Under the pieces are notes generated by a model. That model saw only the letters and a program-made list of their open reading frames with translations. It made no database searches and was not told the DNA's origin. A program made the translations under genes and the position numbers. This document shows positions 33,384 through 41,741 of a stretch of 64,000 nt of DNA, one piece after another. Origin of the DNA: Clostridia bacterium (GTDB lineage: Bacteria; Bacillota; Clostridia; Oscillospirales; Acutalibacteraceae); assembly GCA_017397845.1 (NCBI GenBank), contig JAFQHU010000008.1, forward strand, positions 1-64,000. Direction: 5' to 3'. How positions within the stretch are numbered: the stretch's first letter is position 1; the number at the start of each line of letters is the position of its first letter.

Positions 33384-34733
33384 ATGGCATTAGTAACAAA
33401 ATCAATCAAGGGTACACAGGATACCCTGCCAAATGAAAGCTATAAGGTGCAGTTTTTAGAGCAGACCGTTTTAGAAACAGCAAAAAATTACGGCTACAGG
33501 GAAATCAGAGTTCCCGTTTTCGAGCACACAGAGCTTTTCCAGAGAGGTGTGGGTGACACCACCGACGTGGTACAGAAGGAAATGTACACCTTCGAGGATA
33601 AGGGGGGCAGAAGCATTACGCTCCGTCCTGAAGGTACTGCGGGTGTAGTACGCTCCTATTTAGAGCACGGCCTTTTCAATGAGCCTCAGCCCATGAAAAT
33701 GTGCTATCTTACCTCATGCTACCGCTACGAAAAGCCTCAGGCAGGCAGACTCCGTGAGTTCCATCAGTTCGGCTGTGAATGTATCGGTACCGCTTCTCCT
33801 GCCGCCGATGCAGAGGTTATCTCACTCGTAAGCGATATTTTCACTTTCCTCAATGTAAAGGATATTTCTCTCGAAATCAACTCTATCGGCTGTCCCGAAT
33901 GCAGAAAGAATTATCATAAAGCTCTCCACGATTATTTCGAAAGTAAAAAGGGTGAGCTTTGCGGAACCTGTCTCGACAGACTCGAAAGAAATCCCATGAG
34001 AATTTTGGACTGTAAAAGTCCCATTTGCTCCGATATAGCAAAGGATGCACCCAAGGTTACGGACTATCTCTGTAACGAATGTGAAAATCATTTCGCTTCC
34101 GTACAGAAATATCTTGACGCCATGGGTATTCAGTATAAGGTCAATCCCTCTATCGTAAGAGGTCTCGACTATTACACAAAGACCGTTTTCGAATTCGTTT
34201 CAAATCAGATCGGTGCTCAGGGTACCGTATGCGGCGGCGGTCGTTATGACGGTCTTGTGAAGGAGGTGGGCGGTCCCGACACTCCCGCTTTGGGCTTTGC
34301 TATCGGTATCGAAAGATTGCTCCTTCTTATGGCGGCACAGAACACACACTTCCCCGAAGAGGCAAAGTGCGACATTTATATCGCTTCAATGGGTGAGAAT
34401 GCCACAATCAAGGCGGCACAGATAGCCTCCGACCTCAGAGGTGAGGGCATCCACGCACAGTTCGACGTGGTAGGCAGAAGTGTAAAAGCACAGATGAAGT
34501 TCGCCAATAAAATCGGTGCGGCTTATACGGTTGTACTCGGTGACAGTGAGCTGGAAGAGGGCAAAGCTAAGCTTAAAAATATGGCTACGGGCGAAGAAAC
34601 GGAAATACCTCTCGACGGCTTCGAGGATATCTTTATGCGCATTTCCATCAATGAAAGCCTTAAAGAGTTAGAAGATTTCGGCTATGAAAGTAACATCGAT
34701 ATAAATTCCATATTAAACGGAAATTTATTTTAA
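33384..34733 (+). CDS. hisS: Histidyl-tRNA synthetase
   Basis: A 449-residue class II aminoacyl-tRNA synthetase. ATG at 33384 follows TTGGAGGA. Motif 1 region (KGTQDTLPNE), motif 2 (CYRYEKPQAGRLREFHQFGCE), the histidine-binding RGLDYYTKTVFEF, and motif 3 (ALGFAIGIERLLLL) are intact. The C-terminal anticodon-binding domain is present (about 345-425). aspS begins 15 bases after its stop, an arrangement common in Firmicutes and under one T-box here. Confidence 0.97.
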   Translation: MALVTKSIKGTQDTLPNESYKVQFLEQTVLETAKNYGYREIRVPVFEHTELFQRGVGDTTDVVQKEMYTFEDKGGRSITLRPEGTAGVVRSYLEHGLFNEPQPMKMCYLTSCYRYEKPQAGRLREFHQFGCECIGTASPAADAEVISLVSDIFTFLNVKDISLEINSIGCPECRKNYHKALHDYFESKKGELCGTCLDRLERNPMRILDCKSPICSDIAKDAPKVTDYLCNECENHFASVQKYLDAMGIQYKVNPSIVRGLDYYTKTVFEFVSNQIGAQGTVCGGGRYDGLVKEVGGPDTPALGFAIGIERLLLLMAAQNTHFPEEAKCDIYIASMGENATIKAAQIASDLRGEGIHAQFDVVGRSVKAQMKFANKIGAAYTVVLGDSELEEGKAKLKNMATGEETEIPLDGFEDIFMRISINESLKELEDFGYESNIDINSILNGNLF

Positions 34734-34748
34734 GGAGGACTGAAAGAA

Positions 34749-36533
34749 ATGGATTTTATGACAGGACTTAAAAGAACAGACTATTGCGGCACCTTTACTG
34801 CAAAGGATTGCGGCAGAGAGGTAGTCGTTGCCGGTTGGGTACAAAGACAAAGAGACCTTGGTGCTCTTATTTTCGTTGACCTTCGTGACAGAACGGGTAT
34901 CGTACAGCTTGCCTTCGACGATAATACACAAAAGGAAATCTTTGACAAGGCATTTACCGTAAGAAGTGAATATGTCCTTATGGCAAAGGGTGAAGTGAGA
35001 GAGCGATCCTCAAAGAATATGGATATTCCCACGGGTGAAATTGAAATTTTCGTCACCGATCTTCGTATTTTGGGCAAAAGTGAAACTCCTCCCTTCGAAA
35101 TCGTGGAAAATTGTCAGACAGCGGAAAACACCCGACTTAAATACCGTTATCTGGACCTTCGCCGTCCTGATTTGCAGAAGAACATCATCATGCGTCACAA
35201 AATAACCAAGATTATCCGTGACTATTTCGACGATAACGGCTTCATCGAAATTGAAACCCCCATTCTCGTTAAATCTACTCCTGAGGGTGCACGTGACTTC
35301 CTCGTTCCCTCACGTATTCACAAGGGCAGCTTTTACGCTCTTCCTCAATCACCCCAGCTTTACAAGCAGCTTTCAATGGTGGCAGGCTTTGACCGTTATA
35401 TGCAAATAGCCCGCTGTTTCCGTGACGAAGACCTGCGTGCAGACCGTCAGCCCGAATTTACCCAAATTGACGTGGAAATGAGCTTTATCGATATGGAGGA
35501 CATCCTCGGCCTTATCGAAGGCTTTATGAAAAAGGTCTTCAAGGAAGCTATCGGTGTGGATATTGAAACACCCCTTCCCCGTCTTACCTATAAAGAGGCT
35601 ATGGAGCGTTACGGCTCCGACAAGCCTGACACAAGATATGCCATGGAAATCACAGACATATGCGATGAGGTTAAAAATTGCGGCTTCGGTGTGTTTACAG
35701 GTGCTATCGAAAATGGCGGTAAGGTAGCCGCAATTACAGCCAAGAAAGCCTTCTCTGTGCTCACCCGTAAGGAAGTTGACAAGCTTACAGAAACCGTCAG
35801 AGGTATCGGTGCCAAGGGTCTTGCATGGGCAAGAATCGGTGAAGACGGTACCATCGCATCTTCCTTTGCCAAATTTATGACAGAGGACGAAATGAAGGCC
35901 ATTATGGATAAGTGCGGTGCTGAAAACGGCGACGTTATCCTTATTATCGCCGACAAGGCAAGCACCACTCTTTCCGTTCTCGGTGCACTTCGTCAGATAG
36001 TTGCAAAGAAATTAGACATTATCCCCACAGACAAATACAATCTCCTCTGGGTTGTTGAATTCCCCTTCTTTGATTGGGATGAAGAAGCAGGCGAATATGT
36101 TGCCATGCACCATCCGTTCACTGCTCCTTTGGACGAATGTATGGAATATCTTGAAACAGATAAGGCAAAGGTAAGAGCAAATGCTTATGACCTTGTTCTC
36201 AACGGCATCGAGCTTGCTTCCGGCTCCATCCGTATCACCAACCCCGACCTTCAGAAGAGAATTTTCTCTCTCCTCGGTCTTTCCGACGAAGAGGCACACG
36301 AAAAGTTCGGCTTCCTCACCGACGCTTTCAAATACGGTGCACCTCCTCACGGCGGTATCGGCCTCGGTCTTGACAGACTCGTTATGCAGATGCTCAAGCT
36401 CGATACACTTCGTGATGTTGTAGCTTTCCCGAAGCTTCAGAATGCGAGCGAGCCCATGACAGAGTGTCCCTCTGTGGTTGACGGTGACCAGCTCGAAATG
36501 CTCGGAATCGGAATCGTTAAGGAAGAAGAATAA
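34749..36533 (+). CDS. aspS: Aspartyl-tRNA synthetase
   Basis: A 594-residue class II synthetase of the bacterial type. It has an N-terminal OB-fold (about 15-110: VAGWVQRQRDLGALIFVDLRD), motif 2 (FRDEDLRADRQPEFTQID), the bacterial GAD insertion domain (about 290-420), and motif 3 (GIGLGLDRLVMQML). AAGGAGG precedes the ATG. Length and domains are normal; no GatCAB genes are nearby, so whether it is discriminating is not shown. Confidence 0.97.
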   Translation: MDFMTGLKRTDYCGTFTAKDCGREVVVAGWVQRQRDLGALIFVDLRDRTGIVQLAFDDNTQKEIFDKAFTVRSEYVLMAKGEVRERSSKNMDIPTGEIEIFVTDLRILGKSETPPFEIVENCQTAENTRLKYRYLDLRRPDLQKNIIMRHKITKIIRDYFDDNGFIEIETPILVKSTPEGARDFLVPSRIHKGSFYALPQSPQLYKQLSMVAGFDRYMQIARCFRDEDLRADRQPEFTQIDVEMSFIDMEDILGLIEGFMKKVFKEAIGVDIETPLPRLTYKEAMERYGSDKPDTRYAMEITDICDEVKNCGFGVFTGAIENGGKVAAITAKKAFSVLTRKEVDKLTETVRGIGAKGLAWARIGEDGTIASSFAKFMTEDEMKAIMDKCGAENGDVILIIADKASTTLSVLGALRQIVAKKLDIIPTDKYNLLWVVEFPFFDWDEEAGEYVAMHHPFTAPLDECMEYLETDKAKVRANAYDLVLNGIELASGSIRITNPDLQKRIFSLLGLSDEEAHEKFGFLTDAFKYGAPPHGGIGLGLDRLVMQMLKLDTLRDVVAFPKLQNASEPMTECPSVVDGDQLEMLGIGIVKEEE

Positions 36534-36544
36534 AAAATAAAAAA

Positions 36545-36586
36545 CAGGTTATCCTTGCTTCTCGGCTCGGATGACCTGCTTCTTTT
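36545..36586 (+). terminator. Terminator of aspS
   Basis: CAGGT.ATCC (36545-36554) pairs with GGAT.ACCTG (36569-36578), then TTCTTTTATT. Confidence 0.6.
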
Positions 36587-36587
36587 A

Positions 36588-36615
36588 TTGACATTTTGAC
36601 AGAAAGTGATATAAT
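36588..36615 (+). promoter_or_regulatory. Consensus promoter of the small-ORF RNA (plus)
   Basis: TTGACA (36588-36593), 16 bases, TATAAT (36610-36615). Transcription is expected to start near 36622. Confidence 0.8.
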
Positions 36616-36660
36616 ACCCTCTGTAATGTAACTGTATAGCTATCGGGCGGTTGGTGATAT

Positions 36661-36684
36661 TACTTCCGTAAAGGAGGTGATATT
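36661..36684 (+). promoter_or_regulatory. Sequestered, full-length Shine-Dalgarno
   Basis: AAGGAGGTGAT (36671-36681) matches the 3' end of 16S rRNA over 11 bases, seven bases before the ATG. ACTTCC (36662-36667) can pair with GGAGGT (36673-36678, one GU pair), closing a small hairpin that hides it. GGTGATATTA is repeated directly at 36653 and 36676. Confidence 0.6.
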
Positions 36685-36774
36685 ATGCCTATGACTTTAA
36701 CTTTACATATCGGAAGATATACTCTTACGATTCGTCTTAAAGTAAAAGGTAACAACCGCCACTCGGCAAAGTGA
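36685..36774 (+). CDS. 29-residue small basic peptide, toxin candidate
   Basis: ATG to TGA encodes a 29-residue peptide beginning MPMTLTLHIGRYTLTIRLKV. The pattern of alternating polar and hydrophobic residues suggests an amphipathic beta strand, net positive, rather than the hydrophobic helix of Fst/TxpA-type toxins. The last codons and the stop lie inside the central hairpin, as in several type I toxin mRNAs. No match to a family is known to me. Expression is inferred from the strong but masked ribosome binding site. Confidence 0.5.
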   Translation: MPMTLTLHIGRYTLTIRLKVKGNNRHSAK

Positions 36775-36782
36775 CGGTTGTT
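36751..36782. terminator. Central hairpin, possible bidirectional terminator
   Basis: AACAACCGCCACT (36751-36763) pairs with AGTGACGGTTGTT (36770-36782), 12 of 13 pairs. Modest T-rich flanks are found on both strands. CAACCGCC in it is also complementary to GGCGGTTG at 36646-36653, allowing a long-range 5'-3' pairing in the plus RNA. Confidence 0.5.
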
Positions 36783-36845
36783 TCAAATATTAATTTTCAA
36801 ACAATCATAATCACCAACCGCTAAAGGATCAGCTCTTACAGTTAC

Positions 36846-36874
36846 ATTATATATAATCTCTTCCGTTTTGTCAA
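36846..36874 (-). promoter_or_regulatory. Consensus antisense promoter (minus)
   Basis: On the minus strand TTGACA (36874-36869), 17 bases, TATAAT (36851-36846). Its -10 overlaps the right 13-bp inverted repeat. Start expected near 36839, running leftward over the small ORF. Confidence 0.75.
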
Positions 36875-36895
36875 CACACGGGAGAGATTTTTTCT
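36855..36895 (+). terminator. Terminator on the right of the small-ORF locus
   Basis: AATCTCTTCCG (36855-36865) pairs with CGGGAGAGATT (36879-36889), then T-rich. It encloses the antisense -35. Confidence 0.6.
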
Positions 36896-36896
36896 T

Positions 36897-37511
36897 TCAG
36901 TCTCTTCTCGCACTTAAATCCTGATTCTCATAAGCCTCTTCATATTTTTTTATAACCTCATCTATGTTTGACAGATCCTTACTGTCAAGGCGTATACCGT
37001 TATGATAGTATATATTACTGTTATCATCTGACCCGTCAGTACACATAAAAACATAGGTGTTGCCCTTTTCGGGCATGGCACGGTTCATGTCACTGAGCAT
37101 TCCGTTGGGCTGCTGACCGCCCCAACACAGCATGGTGAATTCTTCGGGAGCGGTACCCTTTATGTTATGCTTTACCTTTATGCGGTAGTGGGTTACGGGG
37201 TCAGAGTCGTAAAGACCGAACCAATTTTCGTTAAAGATGTATTCAAGATCGGTATATTCCGTGCCGATAATTTCTTCGACTGTGCCGATAAAGGTATAGT
37301 CGGACCAACCGATGCTTTTCAATGTATCACTGAGAGGGAAAATGTAATCGACGCACATAGGTACCGTTTCCATTGATGAAAACGGCTCAGTCACGGGATG
37401 AAGCTTACTTTCCATAAGCTTTATTTTTATTTGTCCTACTCCAAATACAGCTGCTCCGGTCAGCAAAAAAGAGAGTATGACCGTAAAAGCAAATTTAAGT
37501 ATTCTTTTCAT
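36897..37511 (-). CDS. Membrane-anchored extracytoplasmic protein of unknown function
   Basis: A 204-residue protein with one N-terminal membrane helix or uncleaved signal (about residues 4-27). The external domain contains FIGTVEEIIGTEYTDLEY, YRIKVKHNIKGTAPEEFTML and an MCTDGSDDNSNIYYHNG stretch. The layout looks like a small beta-rich domain seen in Clostridial exported proteins of unknown role. The ATG at 37511 is chosen since AAAGGGG lies eight bases upstream; an ATG 18 bases earlier overlaps that site. TATAAT-like DNA lies just upstream. Its stop abuts the terminator of the small-ORF locus. Confidence 0.6.
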   Translation of the reverse strand: MKRILKFAFTVILSFLLTGAAVFGVGQIKIKLMESKLHPVTEPFSSMETVPMCVDYIFPLSDTLKSIGWSDYTFIGTVEEIIGTEYTDLEYIFNENWFGLYDSDPVTHYRIKVKHNIKGTAPEEFTMLCWGGQQPNGMLSDMNRAMPEKGNTYVFMCTDGSDDNSNIYYHNGIRLDSKDLSNIDEVIKKYEEAYENQDLSARRD

Positions 37512-37592
37512 ATTTTCAGCCCCTTTCATTATATAAGATTAACAAAGAGGTTATTTTGTTGCATAAGAGCGAGCACAGGCAAATATAATTAA

Positions 37593-38231
37593 TTAAAATC
37601 CGAGATTATCGTTTACTAATATAACGTGAATTCTGTCCTTGTCTCTGCTTCTGCGGGTAATGACTATCTGATTGCATATACAGTCGGGGGACATACAGTT
37701 ACCGCATTTTCCCGTAACAGCACAGGGAGTATTTTTATTAAGGCGGACTGTATTCGGAGGAGAGGCGATGTTTCTCGTTCTGTTAAAGCCTTCTTCGACT
37801 GTGGAAACTATCTTGTTCATACCCGCCACCACAATAACATGGTCGGGTCCGAAGATGAGAGAAGATACACGGTTGCCCGCTCCGTCGATATTTACCAGCT
37901 CACCGTCGAGGGTAATGGCGTTGGTGCTCATAAAGAAATAATTGCTTTGGAAAGCAAGAGCATAAAACTCCTTTTGTTGTTCGGGCGAAATATAGCGGCT
38001 TCTGTCGTAAACGGTGTATTTTCCGCTTGTCTGCAATGCTGAGGGAATACCGCATTCCTTTATACTTTCGCTTCCGCCCCAGGCGATGGTGCTTCCTTCG
38101 GGGATAAGAGAAAGAATGAGAGAAATACATTCCTCTTTATCTTTGCAATAGTGACCGGTCATATTTCTTTTTTCGAGAGCAGAAATGATTGATTTTGCCT
38201 GATTTTCTCTGGCTGTTGAAAGATGTGACAT
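37593..38231 (-). CDS. LUD-domain protein (LutC/DUF162 type)
   Basis: A 212-residue cytosolic protein of the lactate-utilisation LUD family. Typical stretches are IISALEKRNMTGHYCKDKEE, LIPEGSTIAWGGSESIKECG, FLMSTNAITLDGELVNIDGAGNRVS-type sequence (from about residue 98) and FGPDHVIVVAGMNKIV. The C-terminal region has four clustered cysteines (GKCGNCMSPDCICNQ), which may bind a metal or Fe-S cluster. In lut operons it acts with LutA and LutB, but none are here; stand-alone LUD proteins are common in Clostridia and their substrate is unknown. AAGGAGA precedes the ATG. Confidence 0.85.
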   Translation of the reverse strand: MSHLSTARENQAKSIISALEKRNMTGHYCKDKEECISLILSLIPEGSTIAWGGSESIKECGIPSALQTSGKYTVYDRSRYISPEQQKEFYALAFQSNYFFMSTNAITLDGELVNIDGAGNRVSSLIFGPDHVIVVAGMNKIVSTVEEGFNRTRNIASPPNTVRLNKNTPCAVTGKCGNCMSPDCICNQIVITRRSRDKDRIHVILVNDNLGF

Positions 38232-38531
38232 AGTAAATCTCCTTTTCTTGTTTTATGTGTATATTTTATCAAATAAACGCCGAATTTACAAGACCTGGTG
38301 CATTAATATACATATGTCTACGAAATACATTGTGACCTTTTGTTCGTTTTAGATAAAAAAATAAATGATAAACAAAAACTTTTTGTAATCTTTACAAAGT
38401 TAAAATCCGTGTTTATTTTTTTCTTGCAATTTCGACATTATGGGTATAAAATATGCTCATCACACATTAAAGCGTTAATAAGCCTTAATGTTTATTCGCC
38501 CTTCGAGGGTATAAAAGGAGTTTGGAATTAA
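38232..38531. promoter_or_regulatory. Divergent region between LUD and gdhA
   Basis: About 300 AT-rich bases. A gdhA promoter may be TTGCAA (38424-38429), 17 bases, TAAAAT (38447-38452). That leaves a leader of about 70 bases with a small CCCTTCGAGGG hairpin. AAAAGGAG precedes the gdhA ATG. Nothing else is seen. Confidence 0.4.
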
Positions 38532-39875
38532 ATGAGTTATGTACAGAATGTAATCGATTCGGTTGCAAAAAAGTATCCCCACGAGCCTGAGTTCGTGCAG
38601 ACAGTAACAGAGGTTCTTGCCTCTCTTGAGCCTGTCGTTGAAAAACACCCTGAATATGAAAAGGCTGCCCTTCTCGAAAGAATGGTTGAGCCCGAAAGAT
38701 CAGTAAGCTTCCGCGTTACCTGGGTAGACGATAACGGCAAGGTAAACGTAAACACAGGCTACAGAATTCAGTTCAACGGCGCCATCGGTCCCTATAAGGG
38801 CGGTCTCCGTTTCCATCCGTCAGTTTACAGTGGTATTATGAAGTTCCTCGCCTTTGAGCAGACCTTCAAAAACAGCCTTACAAGTCTTCCCATCGGCGGT
38901 GCAAAGGGCGGCAGTGACTTCGACCCCAGAGGCAAGAGCGACGGAGAAATTCTTCGCTTCTGTCAGGCATTTATGACAGAGCTTTACAGACATATCGGTG
39001 CTGATATAGACGTTCCCGCAGGTGACATCGGTGTAGGCGGCAGAGAAATCGGCTACCTTTTCGGTCAGTACAGAAGAATCAAGGGCAACTTTGAAAACGG
39101 TGTTCTTACAGGTAAGGGTCTTTCCTACGGCGGTTCTCTTATCCGTCCCGAAGCTACAGGCTACGGCGCTACATATTATGCAGTCGAGGTTCTCAAGCAC
39201 TTCGGCGAAGAAATCAAGGGTAAGACAGTTGCAGTTTCAGGCTTCGGCAATGTTGCCTGGGGTACAGCAAAGAAGGTGGCAGAGCTTGGCGGTAAGGTAG
39301 TAACCCTTTCAGGCCCCGACGGTTATATTTACGACCCCGACGGTGTTACCACAGAAGAAAAGATTAACTATCTTCTCGAAATGAGAGCATCAGGCAGAGA
39401 CAAGGTGCAGGATTATGCAGATAAATTCGGAGTTGAATTCCACGCAGGCGAAAAGCCCTGGGGTGTCAAGGTTGACATCGCTATGCCCTGCGCCACACAG
39501 AATGAGATCGGCATGAAGGAAGCTGAGCAGATTGTTGCCAACGGTGTTCCCTATTATATCGAGGTGGCAAATATGCCCACAACCAATGAGGCACTTACCT
39601 ATCTTATGGAAAACTGCAAGGCAGTTGCTCCCTCAAAGGCAGTTAATGCCGGCGGTGTTGCATGCTCCGCTCTTGAAATGAGCCAGAACTCAATGAGATA
39701 CAGTTGGACAGCCGAAGAGGTTGATGCAAAGCTTAAGGGCATAATGAAAAATATTCACGATGCCTCCGCAGCTGCTGCCGAAGAGTACGGTCTCGGCTAT
39801 AACCTTGTAGCCGGCGCAAATATCGCAGGCTTCCTTAAGGTTGCTGATGCTATGATGGCACAGGGTCTTATATAA
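38532..39875 (+). CDS. gdhA: NADP-type glutamate dehydrogenase
   Basis: A 447-residue hexameric-type GDH that makes glutamate from 2-oxoglutarate and ammonia. It has the substrate-binding GPYKGGLRFH, catalytic-lysine motif PIGGAKGGSDFDP, catalytic Asp in VPAGDIGVGGREIG, and Rossmann GFGNVAWG. Length and motifs fit the S50-I family (E. coli GdhA-like), usually NADPH-dependent. It starts at ATG after AAAAGGAG. Monocistronic, with a strong terminator; codon choice is that of a highly expressed gene. Confidence 0.95.
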   Translation: MSYVQNVIDSVAKKYPHEPEFVQTVTEVLASLEPVVEKHPEYEKAALLERMVEPERSVSFRVTWVDDNGKVNVNTGYRIQFNGAIGPYKGGLRFHPSVYSGIMKFLAFEQTFKNSLTSLPIGGAKGGSDFDPRGKSDGEILRFCQAFMTELYRHIGADIDVPAGDIGVGGREIGYLFGQYRRIKGNFENGVLTGKGLSYGGSLIRPEATGYGATYYAVEVLKHFGEEIKGKTVAVSGFGNVAWGTAKKVAELGGKVVTLSGPDGYIYDPDGVTTEEKINYLLEMRASGRDKVQDYADKFGVEFHAGEKPWGVKVDIAMPCATQNEIGMKEAEQIVANGVPYYIEVANMPTTNEALTYLMENCKAVAPSKAVNAGGVACSALEMSQNSMRYSWTAEEVDAKLKGIMKNIHDASAAAAEEYGLGYNLVAGANIAGFLKVADAMMAQGLI

Positions 39876-39905
39876 GGAAAAATTAAGAGGAAAAAGTTAA
39901 CAGGT

Positions 39906-39944
39906 AAATAAGCGGTTGCAGAAAGTCTCTGTAACCGCTTATTT
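39906..39944 (+). terminator. Terminator of gdhA
   Basis: AAATAAGCGGTT (39906-39917) pairs with AACCGCTTATTT (39933-39944), a perfect 12-bp stem. Confidence 0.75.
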
Positions 39945-40006
39945 GAATAAAACAGAAAATCTATTCATTTTATATAAATTTTTAATCAAATTTAACCCTG
40001 TTACAC

Positions 40007-40035
40007 TTGACATATTGTATAAATTGTTTTAAAAT
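40007..40035 (+). promoter_or_regulatory. Promoter of rny
   Basis: TTGACA (40007-40012), 17 bases, TAAAAT (40030-40035). It lies in what would otherwise look like an N-terminal extension of rny, so supports the downstream TTG start. Confidence 0.75.
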
Positions 40036-40138
40036 AAATAGGATAGTGAGAAACTGTCGTTCGAGTAACATTACTGTAATTCTTTTGATGAAACTAACGG
40101 TTAAATCAGAAACAAAAAAAGAAGGAGGTGCTGCTACT

Positions 40139-41689
40139 TTGGATTGGTTATATATTGTAATCGGTGTCGTATGTGCCGCAGTTTTCGGTGTGGTCGGCTT
40201 TATTGCCGGTCAGGCACACAGAAAAAAGACTGCCGAATCACTTATAGGCTCCGCTAATGAAGAAGCTATCCGCATTGTCAACCAGGCAGTTGCAGAGGCT
40301 GAAACGAAGAAAAAAGAGGCTATTCTCGAAGCCAAGGATGAAATTCATAAATTCAGAAATGAAACCGACAAAGAACTCCGTGAGAGAAGAAACGAAGTTC
40401 AGCGTCAGGAAAGAAGAATGATCCAAAAGGAAGAAAGTCTTGACAAAAGAACTGAAAACCTTGAGAAAAAAGAAGAACAGCTTGACGAAAAAATCAAGCA
40501 GGCTGAAAACCAACTCTCCGAAGCAGAAAGCATCAAAAGAAGTCAGTTAGAAATGCTTGAAAAGATATCGGGCTATACAAAAGAGCAGGCTAAAATTGAT
40601 TTGATTAAAACGATCGAGGAATCTCTTAAAAGAGAAAAGGCTGTCAAGGTTATGGAATACGAGCAGATGGTTCGTGAAGAAAGCGAAAATCTTGCCCGTG
40701 AAATCATCACCACCGCTATTCAGCGCTGTGCAGCTGACCACGCATCAGAGGCCACAGTTTCTGTTGTTGCTCTTCCCAACGATGAAATGAAGGGTAGAAT
40801 TATCGGCCGTGAGGGCAGAAATATCCGTACTCTCGAAACCATCACAGGTGTCGATCTTATTATCGACGATACTCCCGAAGCAATCACCCTTTCATCCTTT
40901 GACCCCGTGCGCAGAGAGGTCGCCAGAATCACTTTGGAAAGACTTATCAGTGACGGACGCATTCATCCCGCTCTTATCGAAAAAATTCATGAAAAGGCAA
41001 AGCGTGAGGTTGATCAAACCATCAAGCAGGCAGGTGAAAGAGCCGTTATTGATGCCGGTGTAAACGGTGTTCATAATGAGCTTGTAAAGCTTTTAGGCCG
41101 TCTCAAATACCGTACCAGCTACGGTCAGAATGTGCTTAACCATTCACTTGAGGTTTCTTATATCGCAGGTCTTATGGCTGCAGAGCTCGGTGTCGATGTA
41201 AAGCTTGCACGCCGTGCGGGTCTTCTCCATGATATCGGTAAAGCCATCGACCATCAGCAGGAGGGCTCACACATCGAGCTCGGTGTGGAAGCCGCCAAAA
41301 AGTATAAGGAAAATGATATCGTTATCAACGCTATCCACGCTCACCACGGTGATGTCGAACCGAAAAGCATCATCGCCTGTCTCGTTCAGGCTGCCGATGC
41401 CATCTCAGCGGCAAGACCCGGTGCAAGAAGAGAAAATCTTCAGAATTACATCAAACGTCTCGAAACGCTCGAAAAGATTTCGAAATCCTTCAGCGGCGTA
41501 GACAGTGCCTTTGCAATTCAGGCAGGCCGTGAGGTTCGTATTCTTGTCAAACCTGAGGCAGTAAGCGATGAAGAGATGGTGCTCCTCGCTCACAGCATCG
41601 TGGAAAAGATTGAACAGGAGCTCGAATATCCCGGTCAGATCAGAGTTAATATGATCCGTGAGACGAGAGCGGTAGATTACGCAAAATAA
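40139..41689 (+). CDS. rny: Ribonuclease Y
   Basis: A 516-residue membrane-tethered endoribonuclease initiating mRNA decay. TTG at 40139 follows GAAGGAGG and gives the typical N-terminus [20 protein letters not shown] (one membrane helix). A long coiled coil follows (about 30-205). The KH domain has [21 protein letters not shown], and the HD domain has [20 protein letters not shown] and HHGD. Length matches the family. Own promoter, and a terminator at 41700. Confidence 0.96.
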   Translation: MDWLYIVIGVVCAAVFGVVGFIAGQAHRKKTAESLIGSANEEAIRIVNQAVAEAETKKKEAILEAKDEIHKFRNETDKELRERRNEVQRQERRMIQKEESLDKRTENLEKKEEQLDEKIKQAENQLSEAESIKRSQLEMLEKISGYTKEQAKIDLIKTIEESLKREKAVKVMEYEQMVREESENLAREIITTAIQRCAADHASEATVSVVALPNDEMKGRIIGREGRNIRTLETITGVDLIIDDTPEAITLSSFDPVRREVARITLERLISDGRIHPALIEKIHEKAKREVDQTIKQAGERAVIDAGVNGVHNELVKLLGRLKYRTSYGQNVLNHSLEVSYIAGLMAAELGVDVKLARRAGLLHDIGKAIDHQQEGSHIELGVEAAKKYKENDIVINAIHAHHGDVEPKSIIACLVQAADAISAARPGARRENLQNYIKRLETLEKISKSFSGVDSAFAIQAGREVRILVKPEAVSDEEMVLLAHSIVEKIEQELEYPGQIRVNMIRETRAVDYAK

Positions 41690-41699
41690 TTAATTTCAG

Positions 41700-41731
41700 G
41701 GAGTTGCGACTTTGGTTGTAACTCCTTTTTT
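41700..41731 (+). terminator. Terminator of rny
   Basis: GGAGTT (41700-41705) pairs with AACTCC (41720-41725) with further pairing in the loop, then six T. Confidence 0.65.
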
Positions 41732-41741
41732 AGGTGACAGT

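Larger units (their letters stand above)
36622..36889. ncRNA. Candidate type I toxin-antitoxin locus: two convergent RNAs with nested inverted repeats
   Basis: A perfect 13-bp inverted repeat, TAATGTAACTGTA (36624-36636) with its complement (36837-36849), encloses a perfect 12-bp one, GCGGTTGGTGAT (36647-36658 and 36810-36821). Inside lies a 29-codon ORF with a very strong, hairpin-sequestered ribosome binding site, and a central hairpin (36751-36782). A plus-strand consensus promoter enters from the left and a minus-strand consensus promoter enters from the right. Toxin mRNA and antisense RNA are the likely products. A structured RNA or MITE is the alternative. Confidence 0.6.

Noticed and set aside
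40007-40138. N-terminal extension of RNase Y from 40007
   Set aside because: It overlaps a consensus promoter. The TTG at 40139 has a strong ribosome binding site and gives the usual length.
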